In this document: in pieces, positions 23,259 through 34,189 of the stretch
How the letters are laid out: each line of letters starts with the position of its first letter
Position numbering within the stretch: the first letter of the stretch is position 1
Origin: Eonycteris spelaea
Lineage: Eukaryota; Chordata; Mammalia; Chiroptera; Pteropodidae
NCBI GenBank assembly: GCA_003508835.1
Contig: PUFA01000081.1
Span: 3,782,001-3,846,000, forward strand
DNA length: 64,000 nucleotides
Direction of reading: 5' to 3'
Program-made: the position numbers and the translations under genes
Notes under the pieces: generated by a model
Told to the model about the DNA's origin: nothing
The model's database searches: none
The model's input: only the letters and a program-made list of their open reading frames with translations

Positions 23259-25194
23259 TCTAAAAGAGAATGAATTGAGAGAAAAATAGTTTAATAGGGA
23301 CTTCGGTGTTATAAAGAAAAATCCAAAATATTAAAGAGAGACTGTGATTACCGAGGAAGGATGTTGACATTGTACTTACTTTAAAAAAAAAATAAAATAA
23401 CATAAACTTTATAAAATCAATTTCATCTCTTTATAGCCAAAATCCAAACATCAAACAACAAACAACTGTAACCCTAACTTATGCATAGGAATTACTTCTT
23501 CTTTGGTTCTGCAAAATTCAAACTCCAAATCTAGTTGTGAATTAGCTTGACATCCAACTTCTCCTGTGTAACTGTCTATTTTATAGTCTTTAGCCTCAAC
23601 TGGCATATGAGTTCATAGTAGGGGTGGTGGAGGATATGCCATTTGCTTATTTGATTACATGGCCCTTTGTGTAGTGATTGCCACATAGTCCTTCCTAAAT
23701 ACACACACATGCATATACATACATAACACAGGGTAGTGATAACCTCTTAAGATATATACATATATACCCAGTGTTGTATGCATGAGAATATCTTGGCTGT
23801 CACTTCTTTCCTAGCAGCAGATAAAATTGCATAAAGCACAGAGTTTTTTTTAGAAACTAGTCAAAGAGGTTTGGTTTCTGTTTCATTCTCCTTTTCCTTC
23901 CTTTTTTCTTTTCTTTTTTTGGGGGGTTGCCTGGTGACTAGAAAAGTAATTATATCAGCAAAAATGTAAGGAGTACTGAGAAATGAGTCACCTTTGGATG
24001 AGACAACCAAAATTTTCATGAAATTTGGGGAAAATATCCACTTCTTATGACATTAAATCTAAATATTCTTGAACTCCGAGCTGTTTTAATATCCAGTTAC
24101 TAGGTGTTTTGCAATATCATGTCAGACTTAACTGAAGATTGATGTTATTTCTGTCCTGGTTCAGGTCTATAAATGGCTTATACACACTTTAATTAGTTGC
24201 TCAAACTGTGGTCTATTAATTCCTGCACCAGGATCATCACCTGACTTACTTGTTAGAAATTCTGATACTACTTACTATGCTAGACATGCTGAATAAAAAG
24301 TCTTAAGGTCGGGATTCAATGCTTGGTGGTGTTACTAATAGGAATCTAAAGAAAATAAGTACAAGTGGGGTTTTTTTTCCTATCATATCCCCTTTAAGCC
24401 TAGTTTCATTGGGTTCAATTTTTGAAGGTCTTCGACAGCAATAAGAGTGAAGAGGAGTAAAGAAACATTATTAAAAATCAAGTTTAAGAAAATTAAAGTT
24501 TTTCTGTTTGCCCAAAGTAGGTCATGTATTGTTTGAAAACTCAAATTTTTGTTTTTGTTTTGTCTAAATGTAAAATATTTGTGTATAATGTTTCACATCA
24601 AGTAACAACCAAACTGAATCCTCAAGCAAGCATGGAAGGAATGTATAGAACAATCTGCAAGCAGATGACAATTTAAAAAATTTAAATACATGACAAATAC
24701 CATCAATAACATAGTAGTGATATCATTCATTGCTCATTGCAATATTCATATAAATATGTTGTGGTGAATACTAGTACAGGTCTTAAAGCTTTCTTATGAC
24801 TCTGCCTTGGCAGAATAAAATTGGATTTTACAACATGATAAAAATGCATTTGGATTATGACGATACAATTCTGAGTATGATTGTCAAAGATCAAACCCAG
24901 ATGTAGAAAGTGACTTTATGATGGTATCTATAAAGGCAAATTAGTGTGGAGGAGGGACAATTTTATTGATAATTCAAGCAAGTGAGGGGAAAATATAGGT
25001 TGAGTTCTGAACTATTTGTTTGGGCTTTCTATGTTAGTCCCATCCATCATGGTCATCACTCAGTTCTACTTTTTTTGTAGCTGCAGGCTGTGGTGTGTTT
25101 CCTCTAGTGTGATTCTAGTAGATTCACAGTTAGTGGTTTGAATGAGTTTTACCAATGTTCTCATTTGTATGCAATGATAATTATGATAGTAGTA
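23259..25194. other. Unique AT-rich sequence
   Basis: Nearly 2 kb without a recognisable gene or confident repeat. Includes a pyrimidine tract at about 23888-23920 and short TA/CA-rich patches at about 23700-23770. Confidence 0.45.
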
Positions 25195-25420
25195 AACATT
25201 TATTGAACATTTATATGCCAATCACAGCTTTAAGTATTTTACTGCTTATTCATCTTCAAAACCATTCTATGAAGTAGATATTAACATTTGTTTTATAAAT
25301 GAAGGAACCAAGACTCAGACAGCTTAAATAACGCAGCTACCAAGTAACAGATCCAGGATTCTTAGTTGCGTGTTTTAGTCTGAAGTCTGGCTTTTATCAA
25401 CTATACTATGCTAAGAGCTT
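25195..25420 (-). mobile_element. MIR SINE, minus strand
   Basis: Good reverse-complement MIR: 'aaacatttattgaacatttatatgcca', 'ttttataaatgaaggaacc-aagactcagacagcttaaataac' and 'ccaggattcttagttg', ending 'caactatactatgc'. Confidence 0.85.
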
Positions 25421-25510
25421 TGAAAATGAGGTCTGATTCAAAAGCAACTTTAGTGTTGCTTTTGATTCCCATTGTGTAACAGCAATTGTTTAATAGCAAT
25501 TAGAATGTCG

Positions 25511-26839
25511 GATCAGAGTGGAAATAAAGGGAGTCTTAAAAAAAGCAATAGAAAATATTAATGAAACCAAGAGTTGTTTCTATGAATGATAAACAAAACA
25601 GATAAACCTCTAGCCAGACTCGTCAACAAAAAAGAGGTCCCAAATAAATAAAATCAGAAATGAAAATGACAACAAACACCAGAGAAATATCAAGGATTAT
25701 AAGGAAACACAATCAACAATTATATGCCAATAAGAGGGAAGACCTGGAAGAAATGATAAATTCCTAGAAACATAAAACTTCCAAGGCTGAAATGAGAAGA
25801 TATAGAAAATCTGAAAAGACTCATAACTATTAATGATATTGGATTAGTTACTGAAAAAACATCTAACTTATGAAAGTCCTGGCTTCACAAGTGAAATGTA
25901 CCAAACACTCAAAGAAGAATTAAAATCTATCCTTCTCAAACTATTCCAAAGTACAGAAGAGGATGGAAGGCTCCAAATTCATTTAATGAGACCAGCATTA
26001 CCCTGATACCTAAACCAGACAAAGATACTATAAGGAAAGAAAATTATAGGTCAGTGTTCCTGATAAACACACATGGGAAAATCCTCAACAAAATATTAGC
26101 AAACCAAATTCAGCAATACATTAAAATAACCATATATCGTGATCAAGTGGGATTTGTTCCTGGGAAGAAAGGCTGGTTTATTACCTGTGAATTGTTTAAT
26201 GTGATACGTCATATAAACAAAATGAAAAATATCATATGATCATATCTATAGATGCAGAAAATGCATTTGACAAAATCTAACCTCTATTTATAATAAAAAA
26301 AAATCTCAGCAAAGTAGGAATAAAGGGAATATACTTCAATACAATAAAGGCCACATTGATGAATTCATAGCTAATATCATGCAACAGGGAAAAGCTGAAA
26401 ACTTTCTGCTTAAGATCAGGAAAAAGACAAGGATGTCCACTTTCACCACTCTTATTCAACATAGTTTTAGAAACCTTAGCCACAGCAATTAGGAAAGAAA
26501 AAGTAATAACAGGCACCAAAATTGGAAATAAAAAAGTAAAACTGTCAGTATAGGCAGAGGACATGATACTGTATATAGAGAACCCTAAAGAATCCACTAA
26601 AATATATTATAACTAATAAATTCAGTAAAGTAGCAGTATACAAAATTAATATTCAGACATCAGTTACATATTTATACACTAATAATGAATTATCAGAAAG
26701 AGATATTAAGAAAACAATCCCATTCACAATTGCATCTAAAGAATAAAGTATCTAGTAATAAATTTAACCAGGAGGTAAAAGACTTGTATTCAGAAAACTA
26801 TAAGACATTGAAGAAAAAAATTGAAGAAGATACAAATTA
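25511..26839 (+). mobile_element. L1-E, left part: L1 ORF2 (pre-RT to RT)
   Basis: Begins at the ORF2 stretch 'gatcagagtggaaataaa' and covers the RT domain. Short open pieces encode recognisable ORF2 text (for example [13 protein letters not shown] and DQVGFVPG within 26054-26239). The FADD site is altered here (gtataggcagaggac at about 26547). Stops are common. It is interrupted at 26839 by L1-F and resumes at 29201. Confidence 0.9.
26824..26839 (+). repeat. Left target-site duplication of L1-F
   Basis: The 16-mer aagaagatacaaatta is repeated exactly at 29201-29216. Removing the insert restores colinear ORF2 sequence of L1-E. Confidence 0.92.
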
Positions 26840-27609
26840 GGAAGAACTGGGCAAAATGGCATAAATGATAGAAGCTTCACTCAACCCCTCTTGCAACCAC
26901 ATCAAAGTTGAGACAGAAACATGGAGCAAACAGCAAGCATAGTCCCCTGGGGGTCTAAATGAACAGAAACACTACAATTAGGAAAAGAAATAAGAAATCA
27001 CCCTGCAGTGGTTGGAGGTAGGAGTGGGCAAAGACACGAGGCTCCATGATCCCCAGCAGCTGAGTGGGACAGAGGCTACAGTAGCTGAAGCAGGTGCCTC
27101 TTAAAGGAGCCATGTCCACAAGGGACTTTCATGGGGACAGACCTGCTCTTTCTGAGCAGCAGTGCCAGGTTAGCCCTCTGTTGAGCCCTCCCTGTTTCCA
27201 GTGTGTGGACACAGTGCCACCATAGCTGAGACATCATCAAACTGGGTAACAGAGGTCACTCTGCCCAGAGGATTCCCTGAAACTCTGCCTTCTCCAACTC
27301 ATGCCCCCCCATGCCAAAATCGAGTTGTGTTCTCGGGGGTCCTGTGCCACTTGCTGAGCAGTGCCAAGACACACATTGGTTTCTGGCGTGGCTTCTTGAG
27401 GCAACGTTAAGCACAGCATCTGTGGATTACTTGCTAATCTTAACTGGTGGCCCCAGAGGGGGACAGGCTGGCACTTAACTTGGTCTGCAGTTGAACCCCT
27501 TTCAGGACTGTATTGCTGGACATCTACTCACAAAGCTACATTATAATAAGACCAGGAGACCTAGGAGCTTTGATTAGTACATAGAAACAGACACAGAAAG
27601 GCAGTCAAA

Positions 27610-28132
27610 ATGAAAAGAAAAAGCAGCAGAAACCATATGAAAGAACAGAACATAGATCAAGGACAAATGGAGTTAAGCAATCTCACAGATACAGAGTTTC
27701 AAACACTGAGTATAAAGATGTTCAATGAAATTAGGGGAAGCGTGAATGAACTCAGTGAGAACTTTAACAAACAGATAAAAAACGGAAATGGAAATGGAAA
27801 TGATAAAAGGGAATGAGTCAGAAGAATATATTATCTGAGATAAAGAGTATGTTAGAGGCAATTAACTGAGTGGTTGATGAAGAGAGCAACATACCGATAT
27901 AGAGGATGGAGAAGCCAAGGACAGCCAACCAGAAAACAAGAAAAAAGTAACCAAGAATATAATAATAATTTAAGGAGCCTAGGGGACAAAATTAAGGACA
28001 ACAACATCTGTGTCATAGGGGTACTTGAAGAGTGAGAACAAGTTGAATATATATGTGAAGAAACAATGATGGAAAACTTTTCTAACCTGTGAAGGAAATA
28101 GACATACAACCCCAGGAAGCTCAGAAAGTCCT

Positions 28133-28172
<40 letters not shown>

Positions 28173-28500
28173 CCCAGATCGGCCCACACCAAGACACACC
28201 ATAATTAAAGTACCAAAGATTAAAGACAAACAGAGGATCTTAAAAGCAGCAAAAGAAAAGCAGTTAGTTACCTACACTAGAGTACCCATAAGGCTGGCAG
28301 CTGATTCTCAAAAGAAACTTTGCAGGACAGAAGGGCTTGGCACAAAATACTCAAACTGTTGGAAACCCAAGATCTACAACCAAGAATACTCTACCCAGCA
28401 GAGCTATCATTTAGAATTGAAGGACAGATAAATTTTAGCTTTCCCAGACAACAATAAGCTAAAAGAATTAATTGACACCAGGCCAGTATTATAGGAATTT
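27610..28500 (+). pseudogene. L1-F ORF1 remnant
   Basis: The first 68 codons are open from the ATG at 27610 and include NELSENFNKQIKN-type text typical of the L1 ORF1 coiled-coil entry. The frame then breaks at 27814. The downstream RNA-binding part is visible in shifted frames ('caccaagacacaccataattaaagtaccaaagattaaagac' region, about 28185-28450). A 37-base A-run (28134-28170) interrupts the middle. The product would have been the L1 RNA-coating chaperone; it is no longer encodable. Confidence 0.8.
28134..28170 (+). repeat. Poly(A) tract of 37 inside L1-F ORF1
   Basis: Uninterrupted A run. It occupies a naturally A-rich spot of ORF1, so expansion of that spot is the simplest reading. The antisense poly-Phe open frame here is an artefact. 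Confidence 0.97.
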
Positions 28501-29200
28501 TTGGAAGGACTTCTTTAAGAAGAAAAAACATGTATCAAAATCATGAATAAAGATGATAATAAATACATATCAACAAGTACCTCAAACAGAAAAGAGTTAA
28601 GTGCTCCAAGCAAAAGATAAGGAAGGTGAATAGATAAGAAAATAAGACCCCTACATATACTGCCTACAAGAGACTCACTTCAGATTAAAAGACACACACA
28701 GACTAAAAGGAAAGAGATGGAAAAAGATAGTGCTTTGATGGACCTAGAGGGTAATGCGCTAAAGAAAGTCAGATAGAGCAAGACAAATACCATTTGATTT
28801 CATGTACATATGGAATTTAGAGAACAAAATAAACACAAAAACAGAAACAAACTCAGAATATTCTGAGGGCTACTAGACAGGAGGTGGGGTTGGGGAGAAT
28901 GCTGAAAAAGGGCAAAGGTGTTAGAATTACAAATGGATAGATACAAAATAGTCATGAAGATATAAAGTGTAGCATAAGGAAAATAGTTAATAATGTAATA
29001 AACATGTAAGAGCAAAGAGGGGTACCTGATTTTGTGGGGTAACCACTTCATGAATTATGTAGGTTTCTAATCACTATACTGTGTATAACCAAAACTAATT
29101 ACTATATGCCAACTATAATTGAAAAAAAAAACTCATTTGAATTGTACAATGTAAATATGAGCAACCAATTGTCTATTATACTTCAATAAATAAAGCTGGA

Positions 29201-30930
29201 AAGAAGATACAAATTAATGACAGGGTATATAGCATGTTTATGGATAGTAAGAATTATGTTGTTAAAATGTCAATATTACCCAAAGCAATAGACATTCAAT
29301 GCCATCTGTATCAAAATACCAATGGTATTTTTCACATATCTAAAAAAAATTTAAAATTTTATATGGAACCATAAAAGACCCTGACTAGCTAAAGATATTT
29401 TGAGAAAAACAATTGGAGATATCACATGGCCTGATATCAAACTATACTACAAGACTATAGTAATCAAAACAGTATAGTGGTGACAGAAAAATAGACACAC
29501 ACATCAATGGAACAGAGAACCCAGAAATAAATCTATGCATATATGGTCAATTAATCTCTGATCAAGGAGACAGGAATATACAATGTGGTAAAGAGTCTCT
29601 TCACTAGATGGTGTTGGGAAACTGGACAGATATAGGCAACAAAAACAAAATGACAGTTTCTTACACCATATACAAAAATACACTCTAAATTCATTAAAAA
29701 TTTAAATGAAGACCCCAAACTATAAAGTTCCTAGATGAAAACATAGACAGTAAACTCTTTCAATCACTTTTAAAATATATATTTATTTTTTGGATATGTC
29801 TCCTCAGGAAAAGGAAACAAACAAAAAAATAAACAAATGGTACACATTGACTAAAAAGTTTTTGCACAGTGAAGGAAACCAACAAAATAGACAACCTACT
29901 GAATAGGAAATGATATTCACAAATAAAACATCTAATAAGGGGGTTAATATCCATAATATATAGGAAACTCATACAACTTTACACCAAATAAACAATCCAA
30001 TTTAAAAAAAGGACAGTGGACCTGAGTAGAAATTTCTCCAAAGAGGACATACAGATGGCCAACAGACATAAAAAGATGCTCAACATCACTAATCATCAGG
30101 GAAAATCACATTAAAAACACCAGGAGATATCACTTCACATTTTCAGGATGGCTATCATCAATAAGTCAATAAAGTGCTGGCAAAGATGTGGAGAAAAGGG
30201 AACCCTCATGCTTTGTTGATGAGATTGTATGTAAATTGGTGCAGCCACTATTGAAAGTAGTATGGAGGTTCCTCACAAAATTAAAACTATCATATGACCC
30301 AGGAATTCCACTTCTGGGTATTTAGCCAAAGAAATATAAAACATTAATTTAAAAAGATTTATGCATCCCTATGTTCATTGCAGTATTATTTATATAGGCA
30401 AGATATGAAAACAACCTAAGTGTCCGTTGATAGATAAATGTGTAACGTAGTGGTATATAGAATGGAATATTACTCAGTCATAAAAAGACTGAAATCTTGC
30501 CATTTGTGAAAACATGGATGAACCTAGAGAGTATTATGCTAAGTAAAATATACCAGACAAGAGACAAATATATGATTTCACTTATATGTGGAATCTGACA
30601 CAAAAATAAATAAAACAGAAAAGAACTCATAGGTAGAGAACTAACTGATGGTTGCCAGATGGGAGGGGTTTGGAGAAGTGGGTGAAAAAGACAAAGGTAT
30701 TAAAAAGTATAAATTGCCAGTTATAAAAATAGCCATGAGATGTAAAATACAGCATAGGGAATATAGCCAATAATATTGTAATATCTATGTATGGTGTCAG
30801 ATGGGTACTAGATTTATCGGGGGAACACTTTGTAAGTGATCTAAATATCTAATAGCTATGGTATACACCTGAAACTAATATAATATTGTATGTTAATGGA
30901 AAAATATAAAAATATTAAGAAGAATTAACA
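29201..30930 (+). mobile_element. L1-E, right part: ORF2 end and 3' UTR
   Basis: Begins with the right 16-bp duplication (29201-29216) and continues the ORF2 interrupted at 26839. It runs through the ORF2 C-terminus to a full 3' end ('…acctgaaactaatataatattgtatgtta…') with an A-rich tail at about 30897-30925. Confidence 0.9.
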
Positions 30931-31300
30931 GAATTGTAACATACTGACTTATTTATATCACTACTTCTTAACAAACATTTGTGGGGAAAAAATGTGTGGT
31001 GGAAAGTACTGGGAAAATTAATTTCCTTTCCTTTCTCCCATGGACTAAGATGTGATCTTTTTTTGTATGTGGCTAGCAAACATATCTGTTGACTGTCCTA
31101 TTGGTCTCTTGGCAGCTTTTTTATAAAGTGGTCTCTGGCATGGAAACACATCATGTTACATCACTTTCCTATTTACTTGCCTACTTTCTTTTTAAAATCA
31201 CATCCTCACTGTCCTGGCATACACCTCCCAAAGGTAATGTCAGCACTTGAATGGGTTGCTTAATGAGGTGCCTCAGGAAATGCTCTTCGGATGTCCTGAG
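30931..31300. other. Unique sequence
   Basis: No gene or repeat recognised. Confidence 0.4.
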
Positions 31301-31304
31301 CTAA

Positions 31305-31480
31305 AACGATAGTTAATAAATGCACAGGCTTTACATGTGCCAGACCCCATTCTCAATGCTTCAGATAAATTAATTCATTTAATGCTGATAACAACCCAGT
31401 GAGATATTATTACCATTTCCATTTTCTAGTTAAGAAAATTAAGATATGGAAATGTTAAGTCTTGCTATGGGACCCAGCAT
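31305..31480 (-). mobile_element. MIR SINE, minus strand
   Basis: Contains 'gtgccagaccccattctcaatgctt', 'aattaattcatttaatgctgataacaacccagtgaga' and 'taccatttccattttctagttaagaaaatta', the reverse complement of MIR. Confidence 0.85.
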
Positions 31481-33050
31481 AAGAAATAATGGTCTGTACA
31501 TGTTTGTTGCACATAAATACATAAGTGAATAAATAAATGTAAACTTGCTCAAGAGAATGAAATTATAGGAAAACCTCCACTTTTAAAATTCATTGGGTAC
31601 TGCCATTTGCATTATTCTGCTATTTGCTGAAAACAAACACTTCATCCTGTACCTTGCTCTTGCAAAACATTTCACAGAATACTCAACTTTTACTTGTTAA
31701 AATAATGCATAAAATATTTTCTAAGTCTAGTTTTTGACAACTATATAAAATATTAAATACTGATAGATACATAGAAATAAAAGAGATTGAATGACACTAC
31801 TGTTGTATGGTTCAAGGAGCTCAGATTATGAGGGAAGATATCGTGACAAAACTAATGGGAGATACCTTGTCACAAATTTGCTTTATCTGAAATAAAGCTG
31901 AGTTACTGGAATTCAAAGTTCCTTAGGGTTGTAAGACCAACAACAAATAAATTATAAATAAAAGATACTGCCATTAAAATCAATGTGGTGTCCAGAAAAA
32001 TATATAGCTGAGAAATGAGCATCCTTTTTATGCTCTATGAATTTTTCTGTGAATCAGCTGATCTTTTGTTAATGGTTTTTTGTTTTCTATTTGACTGGAC
32101 TTTTGGTGGTACAGCAGCCCCTGTTTAAGTATTGATAAGAGCTTTGAGACACTTGAGAAAGTTTAAAGATTTGACAAGGACTGGAAATAAATGGGGAATA
32201 AAAATGATGTGACTATGTCAAATATTAATCCAAAGCCCTTGATCTTCTAATATGGCTGGTGTCTCAGATTTCCTTAGGCATTTCTGTTTTTCCTTCTTCT
32301 CCTTTCCCCACTCCCAGTTACTACCTATTTTTAAAGGTACAAACTTGTTCTTAAATACATAGATTTTATGTAAAAATTGGAGTATCAGAGTTTGGATTGA
32401 AATTTTAATCAAGCCTATTTTATTTTACCATATTATAGACGGTTTCTTAAAAATTCTTTATAGTCTTATAACTACTAGTTTATCAGAAATTTACAAGAAT
32501 ACTTTACAAGAACAGTTAAACTTATAGCTTTATAGTTTTTAAAGCACGCCATTTTCTTTTACGTTGTAATCAAACATCTAACTGACAAACCACTTCTACA
32601 TCTATGTATAAGGAAACCTACGGGTATTTTCATTTGTTTTGGGAAACTGCACATACTGTTAGGTGCCAGTTGAATCTTACAGTTGTAGAGCTAGAGTATC
32701 AATGTAGATGGGGATGATCTATAAGTTTTTGGGTAACTAGGACAAAGCATCACATGTGTTTTTGGCACCTTTCCCACTGAGATTATTGACAGCTGTTTTG
32801 GCTGTCTCAATTGGCTCCTGTAATCTGCCCCAGTGACTGCTATGAGGCTTATCTGGGTGATGGTACTATCCCATGACTCTGGGAATTGGCATATATCCAA
32901 AGGCAAAAGCAATCATAGTGCTCTCTGACATTTTTCTGCTCAAGCTAGCAAGAACAAAAGCAGAATATTTTTATAACTACTTATTTATACTTATAGTAAT
33001 CCATTTTTTAAAAATTCAGATTTTCCATTTGTTTGGGTCATTTATCTTAG
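31481..33050. other. Unique sequence; one unassigned antisense open frame
   Basis: About 1.6 kb without a confident repeat or gene. A minus-strand frame at 32691-32912 (73 codons, MLLPLDICQFPESWDSTITQ…) is less biased than its surroundings, but I recognise no family and see no exon signals that would support it. Confidence 0.4.
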
Positions 33051-33961
33051 TAAAGTTTTTCTAGATATTTATCTATTTTATCCAAGTTTCAAATTTATTG
33101 GCATAAAGGGTTCAAATATTTTTATATTGTAATCTCTGCAGCATCTGTAGTAATGTATCTTTTTAAAATCTTAATATTTATTTATATTTCTCTCTCTTTT
33201 CTCTGATCAATGTTGCTACAGAGATTTAATTTAGTCTTTGTAAAGAATCAAATTTTGGTTTTGAATAATGTATCATTATTTACACATCAATAGTTTCTGC
33301 TCTTATATTTATTATTTTTTACTTCTATGTCTGCATTTTTTATAATGTCTATTGTACTTTTTATTTTATTGTATTTGGATTTATCCTGTCGTTTGTCTTG
33401 TAATAGTTATAATAAAATATTTGATACATTTGTATTTAGACTTTATTTTCTACAGTACTTACAGCTTAAGATTTATCTCTAAGCACAGCTTTAGCTACAT
33501 GACAACAGTTTTTATATGGCATTATCATTTGTGAAATATTTTTCTATTTTTTTATATTTTTATTTCACTCATTAATTATTTAGAAACATGCTTCTTAATT
33601 TATGTAGTTTTCAGGTTTTATTACTGATTATGTAATGGTTAATTTACATTTGATCAGCTTTTTTTTGACATATGTTGATATTTGCTATAAGTTGCCATAT
33701 GAGGGCAGGTGAGTGTGTGTGTGAATTAAATATGCTTTAAAAGAATATGTATATTAGAGTTCAATGTGCTATAAGCGTATATTCATAAAACAAGTGTTTA
33801 AGTTAGGTTGTTCAAATCTTCTGTATTGTGTTTTATTTTCCATTTCTCTTATTTTATTTTTCTTCCTTTTAGTTTGCTTATTCTATCAGTTATTAATAGA
33901 AATGTAAATAATCTCCCACTATAATAGTGAATTTATCTTGTTCAATTTTAGCTTATTTTAT
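33051..33961 (-). mobile_element. Old L1 ORF2, minus strand (part 1)
   Basis: Reads as the reverse complement of ancient L1M ORF2: a 'ggcataaagg' segment, 'ctttgtaaagaatcaaattttgg', 'aagtgtttaagttaggttgttcaaatcttctgta' and 'atctcccactataatagtgaatttatcttgttc'. It continues at 37138 after about 3.2 kb of inserted L1 material. Confidence 0.75.
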
Positions 33962-34189
33962 AAGATTCACAAGGAGTTACAAAAATAATGCAGAGAGCTC
34001 TTGCCTATACTTCACCCAGTTTCCCCCCAATGTTTATATTTTAAAGAACTAAAAGCACACAAATTCAGGAAATTGATTGTGGTAAATATATGCATATAGA
34101 TCCAGTCACTTAATTACATGTGTAGATTTCTATAACACTGATTCCACTACAATCATGATATAAAACTATTTATCACAGCAAATCCATGC
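33962..34189 (-). mobile_element. L1 3' UTR fragment, minus strand
   Basis: The segment 'ggagttacaaaaataatgcagagagctcttgcctatacttcacccagtttcccccc' and the following 'gtgtagatttctataacactgattccactacaatcatga' match reverse-complement L1M 3' UTR text by memory. It appears to belong with the minus-strand piece at 36998-37137, as part of an element inserted into the older L1. Confidence 0.55.

Larger units (their letters stand above)
26840..29200 (+). mobile_element. L1-F: ORF1-bearing, ORF2-deleted L1 nested in L1-E
   Basis: About 2.4 kb with a GC-rich 5' UTR (26840-27609), an ORF1 remnant (27610 to about 28500), a short piece of ORF2 endonuclease (about 28640-28730, containing 'ctgcctacaagagactcactt'), then a direct jump to the last part of ORF2 and the 3' UTR (about 28733-29200). 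Nearly all of ORF2 (about 3.3 kb) is absent, yet the ends are complete and the target-site duplication is a perfect 16 bp. The deletion therefore either pre-existed in the mobilised RNA or happened afterwards without touching the ends. The 5' UTR is unlike that of L1-B. It resembles the 'half-L1' class in outline only. Confidence 0.88.

Noticed and set aside
27852..28229. 125-codon antisense frame with a poly-Phe run
   Set aside because: Produced by the A37 tract inside L1-F ORF1.
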